A stretch of 64,000 nucleotides of DNA from Rhinocladiella similis (Eukaryota; Ascomycota; Eurotiomycetes; Chaetothyriales; Herpotrichiellaceae), in the NCBI GenBank assembly GCA_024082115.1, contig JAMRYE010000008.1:496001-560000 (forward strand). Reading direction: 5' to 3'. The position numbers and the translations under genes are program-made. The stretch's first letter is position 1. Every line of letters begins with the position of its first letter. The notes below the pieces were generated by a model, which searched no databases, was not told the DNA's origin, and worked only from the letters and a program-made list of their open reading frames with translations. Positions 33,633 through 42,091 of this stretch are shown here, in pieces.

Positions 33633-36300
33633 GGTTGTTGATGAGGTTGATCTAGGATATCGGTCTAGATGTATGTTTTTGCTTGAGAGAGTGTCGGGCA
33701 GGGCAATAGCCAGATTGCGCTTAACCAACGTGTTAGTTGAGTTGAGTTCTTGTGGTATCGAGTAAGAAAACGATAGATGGCAGAAAAAGTCAGAGCGTTA
33801 ATAAGGATATCTCAAAGCAGACAATGCCGTTTGATGATCACGTAGTGCTCTGCTGCTCAGACAAAGGAATACAAAGTGAGAGTGGCAAGTATAAACGACA
33901 AGGCAGTATATGAAGAGGGTAGCCCAAGGCAGACCAGTAAGTTGTAGCATACCTTGAAAGATTCAACAAAGGGAGCGACTTGTTGACTTTGGTTGTGTTT
34001 TGCGTGTCAAAGGAATGTATTGTGGATTGTTCGCGCCAGGCAAGACAATGCAGAAGTCAACACAATGAGTGATTGAAAGAGTGAATGGATGAATGAATGA
34101 GTGGATAGGCTAGCCTGCCAGTGCTGGTGTTGAAGGAGTGACGGTATAAAGTGAGAGAAAGCTTGAGGAGCTGTCCAAGTGCAGTCAGTTGATGAACTAT
34201 ATAGACCACATTCAAGGCCGCCCCACAGACCATGCGATGGGCGAACAAAGGCTACCCAACGTCATTCGGGTAATGCTTGTCAAATGCACTGGGCAAGGGG
34301 TAGGTGAAACATGGCATTCTATTGGCAAACACGAGACCTCCCTCACCAAAGACAGCTCGAGACCATTAGAAAATCGCGCTTCCAGACTTGCCATTAGCAA
34401 AGATGATGCCCCAACCTGTTCACGAGCTTTGTCCACCGCGATCGAAAGATGGGTCGCTGAGGAGAAGAAGAAGCTTCTGAGGCAGCGAGCTTGTAGAGCG
34501 TGGTGATTCGTGCATGGACGCAAGCAAGTACCTGTATAGCTGAAGGGGCGGCGAGACAGTGAAGCTCTGCAGCAAGCGATTGGCTATGGCAGTTCGCGCC
34601 ACTGGCAGATACGAGCCGGAATGGCGGCTCACGCATTGACGATCAGCCATTTTGAAAAGCCCCTGGGAGGAGGTTGAAGCAGTCCACTACTAGGGGTGAG
34701 GCAGGGCAAAAATGAATGGCAAGTTGAATGGACCAGGGAATCCAGGGGCAAAAAGGACGCGGTCAGGTGCAGCCAACCATTAAACGCGCTGTGTTCGTAT
34801 GCTAGTCTACTCTTGGCTTAGCTTCGGCACTGGAGAAACGTGGGTTCCGGAGAAGCTCAAGCTCTTCCTTGTCTACTGGTCAAGATGCCATTCATCATGA
34901 AACGTCCGCTTCGGCACCCTGCTGGAAATTGCTTGCAACCATTTGTTGCCACCCTGAGTGTTCTGTTTGCGACATCGACGAGGCTACACAGAGGTCGAAG
35001 CTGAAAAGAGACAGGAATGCTCGTCAGGCAACTACAGCGCTCCGATACCTTGCAGCATCTAGGTCGCCCACGGACCCCTGGTGGCTGGGGAGGCCTGTGC
35101 CTTTTGACCCTGGTGCCCTGTGCACTCAACGTCTCCTAGCCTGCGATTTTCGTGAATTGATGCTTGTCGAAGCATTCTTGACAGCAGCGAGCGCAGACCT
35201 CCGCGTCGTACCTCTCTATGCGAGACGCGCTTAAAAGTTCTCGGCTTCTCGGGACCAGGAACGGCGAGTTCTCTTGTGCACAACGTGGTTGTCACCGCCA
35301 TGCGTACAGCATCATCAACATCAGGATACTTACAACTCCGCTATGCTGTTTGACGATATGCTGCTAATGACTAACTGACCGGCATCAGGTCGTGCCAAGG
35401 CTTCCTCGACAGCAAATCTGAAGACTGCATCTTGGGTAAGTTGGGGACAATTTTGTGGGGGTCAAGCAAGGGATGCTACTCGTAGCATTGTGTCTGCTGG
35501 CTTCTGCAATGCCTCCGTCGATCCGGCTCTCCCCTCTTGAAATCAACGTTGCATGCCGACGAATCTCGAATGTGGGAGGAGATCACTGAGACTGAAAAAG
35601 AGGACATCTAGTTTACAATGGCAGAATCTAGGCAGTGGGCATATCGGCGACCGCCGAAATCTGTTTCTCGCGGCCTATCTTGGAGCGCGCAATCTAGTCG
35701 AGTTCTCGGCCAAGCCAGCGTTATAAAAGATTGTACGTTGATCTTACAGGGGCATGTTACGGATGAAAAAACGGTGGGAATCACTTTTGCAGGTCATCTC
35801 GATCTCATTTCCAGATGATTCCAGGCCAGCCTTGATCCATGCGTCTTCACGACTACCCATCTTGTGAATCTGATTCGGAAGATCATACTGATACTGCTGG
35901 GTCTGTTTTGAGAAGACGGGTGGACGGCCCTGACCTCTGTGTCGCGACGCCTTTGTCTTGAGACTCTTTGTCCGTACGAGACGCCGCTTTGAGTTATTGT
36001 TCCTGGGAGCTTTCGAGCAATAAAGACTTGTTAGTTCTTCTTTGTTGTCATCGTGATTCAACAGCCAGCAACCACGACAACCGCACCCAAGGAACAAAAA
36101 TGCATGATTATTCTGCTTTGTATCGATCGAACTCTGACCTCGACAATGACCCAACCACTGGCAGGGCGATGCATAAATCAGCGATGGGAAGGCATCTGAG
36201 ATTTCTCTGCTTAGCATTGATTAACTGCACCGCCCTCAGGCTATTCATAGTCAGCCAGGATACATTCATTGCCCACAGCAGCAGCATCGAACTACACATC
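33633..36300. other. 2.7-kb intergenic region
   Basis: Promoter of the LPMO at its left end. A short imperfect run of GAATG/GATGAAT units lies near 34070-34105. The longest open frame (34869-35234, plus strand, 121 codons) shows no domain and overlaps open frames on the other strand. I see no gene that I can support. Confidence 0.45.
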
Positions 36301-36885
36301 ATGTCGAGATCCACAAGCACCCGTGGCGACTCACGCTCATCGACCGCGAGACAACAGACGTCGTCCACCCAGCGCATCTCCACAGGCGACTCCCAAAGCT
36401 CACTCCGAGGCCCATTTGAACTAACCGTAGGAGACCCTCGTGATGAAATAGAAGAAGGTGAGATTCCCCAATGCGGCTTCCGTGTCAACATCCAATGGTA
36501 CATCAATGAACTCCCTCCTGCAGGCGAGATCGCGACGATCGAGAAAATGGCCGTCGTCGAGGCAAAGCGCCTGGGGTGCAAGGTAGTCTGCATCAGAAGC
36601 AACATCCACGACACCACACGCATGCGAGTCCCACACTCTCATCCGAGTCGGTACGTCCACGTCCCCGATCCCATAGGATGGCATTACACCGCGGAAATGC
36701 GACTGCCAAACGGCGACTGGCTCCCTGCCCACTTCTACACCGAGACCGTCATCGTCAATGGCGCAAAGGTCACCAGGGGACTGGACCGACGGCTATGGAA
36801 TAACCCCATCGTCTGGGACACCGATTACTATCCTCATGTCAAAGGTGAGTTTCGACGCGAGGTATATTACACTGTGTTTGTCTAG
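36301..36885 (+). CDS. uncharacterised protein
   Basis: Single open frame of 194 residues from ATG 36301; in-frame ATGs upstream (for example 36102) could extend it. The first about 45 residues are Ser/Thr/Arg-rich and disordered. The rest is ordered-looking, with many aromatic and charged residues (GFRVNIQWYINELP, PIGWHYTAEMRLPNGDWLPAHFYTE). I do not recognise a family. Codon use and composition look coding. There is no signal peptide at 36301, although the longer version would contain a hydrophobic stretch (FLCLALINCTALRLFIV). Confidence 0.5.
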   Translation: MSRSTSTRGDSRSSTARQQTSSTQRISTGDSQSSLRGPFELTVGDPRDEIEEGEIPQCGFRVNIQWYINELPPAGEIATIEKMAVVEAKRLGCKVVCIRSNIHDTTRMRVPHSHPSRYVHVPDPIGWHYTAEMRLPNGDWLPAHFYTETVIVNGAKVTRGLDRRLWNNPIVWDTDYYPHVKGEFRREVYYTVFV

Positions 36886-37521
36886 GTATACATCACCTGT
36901 AAGTAGTGCGAGTACAGAGCATCTAGCATACAGTACACAAATATACAGTATGGTACGTCCCTGCAGTAATGGTTACATGTAGCCGACTTTCCCCCCTCCT
37001 TTTGTATCAATTCAGATCGTAAGATCCGCATATACGACGCAGTGCTTCGCCCTCTTTCAACCTGTACTCCGTAGCATAAGTCGAACTCTGCTCCTGGTAA
37101 GGAGTAGATATGTAGTAAGCCCGATTCCCAATATCCCCTAATCCGTACCTGGTCACGGACGTTCCTCCCTCCTCCGCCGTTGACAAGGCTCTTAAGCGCC
37201 CCAATCACAACAACCACGCTGACGCACAAGTGACAACGACGTTTCACGACCACGATCACTCCGGCGCGTATCGCCAAAAAGTGTTTCCATCACGAACCGC
37301 ACATACATGGAAAATGACGACTACTCCTCGCATTGGCCCTGTGAATGGCCGTGCTAGATCCAGATCCAGAATAGAAACCAGCTAGAAGATGATATTTGAA
37401 GATGTTTCCCATGCGTCTGACAGCTATCTCTTGGTAGAGAACCTTCCGAGATCAAGCACACACATCTTCAATTCAGAAAATTCTGAAGAAACACGTATTG
37501 CATACCCAGAGTGTGAGGACG
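36886..37521. other. intergenic region
   Basis: About 640 bp. It contains TACTCCGTA (37065-37073), the complement of the recurrent TACGGAGTA word. No gene is supported. A first exon of the downstream eIF4E-like gene could hide here. Confidence 0.4.
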
Positions 37522-38362
37522 ATGGGGTCAGTATATCCTACAACCACAGGCACAGCCCTCCTCGTGGTGCCACGTCGGTCACCAGTTCCCTCGGCAGCAC
37601 CAACTACTTCTTCTGAAGAAGGAGAGGGAGCCATATCACGTCCATCGCCCCCACGCCGCTCCTCATCTCTGCACAAACAGCTTATCACCAAACTCCGTCC
37701 ACTTCCCTTCCAGTACCACTGGGCGGTATGGCATTCGAAACCAGACCCGCAGCAGCAATACCTCCTCACACCGCTCGTCGACGACGTGTCCGATATTGGA
37801 AAGTTCTATCGCATCTTCAATAACATGCCGTGGCTGCAGATCCGACAGAACGACAGCATCCATATATTCCGCGCGGGAGTCAAACCACTCTGGGAAGATG
37901 CAGAGAATCAGCAGGGCGGACGTTGGTTGATTCGAGTTCGACCGGACAACAGTCGAGCCATCAGGGTTTGGGAGGAGATATGCCTATTGTGCTGCGGAGG
38001 AGAGTTACAGGCCGCAATAGCTCAAGGTATTCATCCTCCTTCTAGTCTCTTCTTGACCTGCGGCTGATATCGCAATCACAGAACGTGATCATATACTGGG
38101 GATGTCTTTCTCGCCCAGACTATACTACGTCCACATATCGATATGGACCAAACAAGGCAACAATCTGCGTAGTATTCTTCTGATGGAGAAAGCAATTGTC
38201 GAAGGATTATCGCCAGACCTGCGACCAAGGTCGAATACCGAAATCAACTATCGAAAGCACGCTGATAAAATAGGCTTGCATGCGACAGACCAGACTTCCT
38301 TGCTGCAGCCGAATAGGACACCAAATCGACCAGTACTGGCAAGAGCAATGACTTTGGGCTGA
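37522..38362 (+). CDS. eIF4E-family cap-binding protein, class II (4EHP)-like
   Basis: mRNA cap-binding fold. Exons 37522-38026 and 38082-38362 give 261 residues. A Ser/Pro-rich N-terminus of about 60 residues precedes the core, which starts LPFQYHWAVWHSKPD. The second cap-stacking Trp and its Glu are present (GVKPLWEDAEN), followed by GGRWLIRV and the dorsal VWEE. The position of the first cap-stacking Trp holds Tyr in QQQYLL, as in class II eIF4E/4EHP proteins, and the usual DFW is KFY. It is therefore more likely a specialised or repressive cap-binder than the housekeeping eIF4E. The start ATG is uncertain, and an upstream exon is possible. It ends 55 bp from the convergent Shg1 gene. Confidence 0.8.
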
Positions 38363-38417
38363 ATGGGATAATTCATATCTCCAGGTAGCAACCGATTCGA
38401 ACAGGAGCCGGCGATAA

Positions 38418-40403
38418 CTATCGTCCCGGGACATATCGATCAATCTGCACTGGCTCACGATCTCGCCGAGCGTCACTTCTGTCTCGGTCTCGTCGATTGT
38501 CTCTTCGATCATCCCGTCGATCATCATCTCTTCGTCGAGGACTTCGGTCCCGTCTGTCCCTGTCTCTGTCACGATCCCTATCGCGTTCCCGGCTGCGTTC
38601 TCGGTCGCGATACTTTTCTCGATCGCGGTCGCGGTCTCTTTCTCTGCTTCTGTCCCTACGTCTGTCCCTGCTCCTGTCTCTGTCTCTGTCTCGGTCGCGG
38701 TCGCGGTCGCGGTCTTTATCTCGTTCTCGTTCTCGGTCGCCACGATCACGCTCGACATCTCGACTTTTGTCCGTACGATCAGGTCGGTCGTGGCCAGCTT
38801 CTCGATCACGAACCCGTGTCCGTTCCCGTTCCCGTTCCCGGTCTCGATCTCGATCTCTGTCTCTGTCTCTGTCGGCATCTCGGTCAACACGGTGGCTGTC
38901 GGGGTTCCTCCTTGGTTCGCGATCTCTATCAATATCGCGGGTCCTCCGCCTGTCCTTGTCACGCTCGCGCTCTTCCTTGCTACGGTGAACACCTCCACCA
39001 GGGACATAGCGATCAATGCCCACTGGAGATGCAGATCGCATCCTCCTGGTCTTTGGCTCTTCTTTTTCACGCGTCGGCGAAGGGGAGTCTTGTTGACTTC
39101 GTGCTTCACCTTCTTCGCGGTCCTTGCTGGGGGTACGAGTTTTTTCCTTCTGTACTGAGGCTCGTCTATCCCGGGATCTGCTTCTTCGCTCTCTGTCTGG
39201 CCTGAAGCTGTCGCGAGACCGTTCTCGTCTAGTAGAGTATCGATCAGGGCCACCGTGTCTTCGAGATAGGTCATGTACTTCTGACTTGTGGAAATCGTAT
39301 TCTGGTCTTTGCTTTGACTTTTCGGCCAATCGTTTGCCCTCGCTCAAGAGTAGTTCAAGAGCGGCCGCCTCAAGATCTTTTTCGTCGGTGGGGAGATCCT
39401 TTGCAATCGCCGATTCTGTGCGTGAGGCTCGCCGTTCTGGGCTTCTTTTCCGCTCTTTGTCTCTGTCACGACCATGCTCCCGTTCCCTGTCTCTGTCTCT
39501 GTCTCTGTCTCTGTCTCTGTTTCGATCTCGGTCTCGGTCTCTATCACGATCGCGGTCCCTATCGCGCTCACGGCGCTCACGATCTCTATCCCGCTCACGC
39601 TCTCTCTCTTTCTCGTAGCGAGCTTCTCTTTCTTTTCTCTCTTCTTCCCGCTTTCTGTGTCTTTCGTCTCTCGCCTTGATCCTCTCGGCCTCCCGCTTCT
39701 CCTCCTCTTCTCGTCTCTTCTGTCGGGCGATTTTTCGCTCCTCTTCTTCTGCTTCGCGCTTCTTCTTCTCTTCTTCCTCGCGCTTCGCTTCCTCTTTCTT
39801 CCGCTTTCTTTCCTCTTCCTGCTTGATCTTGGCCTTCAGCTCAGCAGTCTCCCGAAGCAGCTGCTCCATGCGATTTCTGTTGCGTTCTCTTTCGGCGGCA
39901 CGAGACTCGGTCTCTGCTTTATACTGTTCCTCTGTTTTGCTACCCCGTTGCTCCTCTTCTGCTGCAGCCTCCAGACCGACATCTGCTTTTCTGATTTCGC
40001 GTATAGCATCTAGTACGTTGTTCAGGTGTTTCGCAATTTCGGTGTCAATGCGAGATTCCACTTCTTGATAAATGCCACTCCGATCAACTGCACCTTGTAT
40101 TAGTGTTGCGGCCTTTCCACGCTCCCGACTGAGTAGGTTCGGATCTTTCTCAATCTCGGCGTCCGCAATAGCGTGAATTTGGTCTGCCAAGGCAATCTTT
40201 GCGTCAGACGTGTTGTAAGATGCCCATACTTGTTTTCTGAGACTATCGTAGCCACCTTGCTTCTTGAACTTCAGGAGGAGTGCATCTACTGTTGATCGTT
40301 GTTCTTTGACGAGAGGAAGATCTGAGATCTTGAAACGCGGACGAAGGGAAAAGGGACTTGAGGATTCGGGCCCGGGAGGGTCGGCCATGACGGTATCAGC
40401 CAT
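38418..40403 (-). CDS. SHG1: COMPASS complex subunit Shg1 with RD/RE-rich tail
   Basis: Subunit of the Set1/COMPASS H3K4 methyltransferase complex in the nucleus. Single exon, 661 residues. The Shg1 domain is at about residues 30-135 (LLKFKKQGGYDSLRKQVW, SDAKIALADQ, LSRERGKAATLIQGAVDRSGIYQEVE). A Glu/Arg/Lys coiled coil follows at about 165-280. Then come long Arg-Asp/Arg-Glu alternating arrays broken by a region with Ser/Pro motifs (SPVGIDRYVPGG); the protein ends in QIDRYVPGR, an echo of the same IDRYVPG motif. The RD/RE arrays are far longer than the domain and resemble splicing-related proteins. The arrays create large overlapping frames on both strands, which are artefacts. Confidence 0.88.
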   Translation of the reverse strand: MADTVMADPPGPESSSPFSLRPRFKISDLPLVKEQRSTVDALLLKFKKQGGYDSLRKQVWASYNTSDAKIALADQIHAIADAEIEKDPNLLSRERGKAATLIQGAVDRSGIYQEVESRIDTEIAKHLNNVLDAIREIRKADVGLEAAAEEEQRGSKTEEQYKAETESRAAERERNRNRMEQLLRETAELKAKIKQEEERKRKKEEAKREEEEKKKREAEEEERKIARQKRREEEEKREAERIKARDERHRKREEERKEREARYEKERERERDRDRERRERDRDRDRDRDRDRDRNRDRDRDRDRDREREHGRDRDKERKRSPERRASRTESAIAKDLPTDEKDLEAAALELLLSEGKRLAEKSKQRPEYDFHKSEVHDLSRRHGGPDRYSTRRERSRDSFRPDRERRSRSRDRRASVQKEKTRTPSKDREEGEARSQQDSPSPTREKEEPKTRRMRSASPVGIDRYVPGGGVHRSKEERERDKDRRRTRDIDRDREPRRNPDSHRVDRDADRDRDRDRDRDRERERERTRVRDREAGHDRPDRTDKSRDVERDRGDRERERDKDRDRDRDRDRDRDRSRDRRRDRSRERDRDRDREKYRDRERSRERDRDRDRDRDRRDRSPRRRDDDRRDDRRDNRRDRDRSDARRDREPVQIDRYVPGR

Positions 40404-40734
40404 GACTAGAAACGAACATGAGAAAGTGTTTCAATAACAGGGACGGCGAATCCTTGAAGTTGTGTAAAGGCTGCAAGTCCGCAGAAACGCGGCTCAAAGT
40501 CGCCAGTCGCGTATGGAGATTGAAGGGACAGAATGGAGGACCGCCTTGGCGACTGACTAAGCACGAGGCTGAAAAACTCACGCTCCCCTGTGCTATGAAG
40601 CAAGGCTGCAAGGCTTCGAGAACATTTGATTTACTTCACTACCTTGCCAATCTGCCTGAGAGAATGGGATCTTCTTCAGTGGCTCAAAGCGAGTATTTCA
40701 TAGGACCACCTGTTTGCATTGCAATGTTCTCGCG
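40404..40734. promoter_or_regulatory. promoter region of SHG1
   Basis: A 331-bp gap between the Shg1 start and the stop of the DUF3237 gene. No element stands out. Confidence 0.4.
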
Positions 40735-41226
40735 CTAGTTCTCTAACTTGTACACCAGGTATTCTGCGGCCAACCCCCCTTCGTCAATGTGCCAACGCCC
40801 TTGTCCTATGAGCGCAGATGTTTCCAGCCATTTCAAACCCTGGTCTGTTGTCTCTATATCAAGTCTGGTGAACCAATTCGTGTCCCCAAAGCTAGTCGGC
40901 TTAATGTCGGGTGCATTATCCAGTATCTTCTTCGTACCTTCATCAATTATGATCATTCCTGTGTATCGGATGTAAATCTCCCCCTGGTCTGTTTTGGCTC
41001 GGGCTCGGGCATCGATATGAACACAATTTGCTTTGTAATCAATCAAAGGCCAATCTCCCCCAGGTGGTACAATTTGGGCTTCTTTGTCTGAACCTTCGAA
41101 CTTGAGGAAGCCACTAGTGACATTGGCCATGAGTCTTGTGGCACCGGAGTAGTTTGGTCCAACAACTGCAAGATCGGGATGCAGGTATCCTCGCATGGTG
41201 AAGATGTGTTTCAAAATTGGCGCCAT
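40735..41226 (-). CDS. DUF3237 (UPF0311) protein, copy 1
   Basis: Single exon, 163 residues from the second ATG; an upstream ATG would add 13 residues. It matches the DUF3237 beta-barrel family of unknown function (TRLMANVTSGFLKFEG, HIDARARAKTDQGEIYIRYTG, FGDTNWFTRLDIET, QGRWHID). There is no signal peptide. It has a diverged paralogue at 45504 with the same block order. The two copies flank a Zn2Cys6 regulator and are oriented outward, suggesting an old duplication and shared control (inference). Confidence 0.85.
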   Translation of the reverse strand: MAPILKHIFTMRGYLHPDLAVVGPNYSGATRLMANVTSGFLKFEGSDKEAQIVPPGGDWPLIDYKANCVHIDARARAKTDQGEIYIRYTGMIIIDEGTKKILDNAPDIKPTSFGDTNWFTRLDIETTDQGLKWLETSALIGQGRWHIDEGGLAAEYLVYKLEN

Positions 41227-42091
41227 GTTGATGTATCGGGAATATTTTCTGAGAACCGCGCACAAGATCGAACGGCTGAGGAGTGTCGGCGTTCTATCAA
41301 CTTCGAAATATTGTTCCTTACTACCTTATATTTCGCTTGTGGTAGGACTAACTCCTCACTTAAATAGTATTCGAAGTTCTAGGTCTACTACGGACTCGAT
41401 AACAACAAGATCAGTACCGACATTCCTTCTCCGGATCGGGGAATTCGGGGTAGTGTGAGTGCAGCGGCTATACCGTGCATGGCATGGCTAATGAATCCAA
41501 AAAGCGGCCTCAATTACTAAGAAAGCGATCTTGCCATTCGTATTACAATCTACATAAGCAGAGAATTCTATGTTCGGGCCATGCGGCTCCGGTCAAGCCT
41601 CTACCGGAAAAGCGGGGCCCAACCCCATATGTAGAGACAATCTGACTCGAACATGGTATGGCATACTAGGTAGTCGACCCATTACAACAACTCTTGCAGC
41701 TCTCTCGAAAGTGGAACAGATCAAGCTCGCCTGAAGACCGTTGCCCTGGTGTAGCCACTCTCAAATCTTACTGATTTACCCTTTGTCAACGCTTTAGCGG
41801 CAAGGAGTCGCTGCCGCATAACTCTGTCACTTCAAAGATTCACCTACGTTGATTTGTCTCCTTCACGCCTCCCGAGGATTCCAGCAAGGAGTCACCTTCA
41901 GCTGAATTTACCAGCGTGGACTTTTGATGAACGAAGTTGCAAAAGTTCACTCACGCGCTGACAAATTCCCGCTACCAACACCCAGACCCACCTATCAGGA
42001 CTGTGGCGAGGTGTGTCATTTTATCAGCGAGTCCTGATTTATCTTCACCGAGATATGCGTCTCGTTTCAGACTACGTCTTTGACTCTGGAG
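41227..42091. other. divergent promoter between DUF3237 copy 1 and a regulator
   Basis: About 865 bp. It contains an inverted pair TCCGGT-N9-ACCGGA at 41588-41608, which uses the same CCGG words as the large palindrome in front of the second DUF3237 gene. No gene is supported. Confidence 0.45.

Noticed and set aside
34869..35234. 121-codon plus-strand frame in the large gap after the LPMO
   Set aside because: No domain, no splice partners, and open frames overlap on the other strand.
38207..39274. 355-codon minus-strand frame rich in Glu/Thr, and several plus-strand Arg/Ser- or Leu/Ser-rich frames up to 40.07 kb
   Set aside because: They are other-frame readings of the RD/RE codon arrays of the Shg1 gene; the Shg1 domain fixes the true frame.
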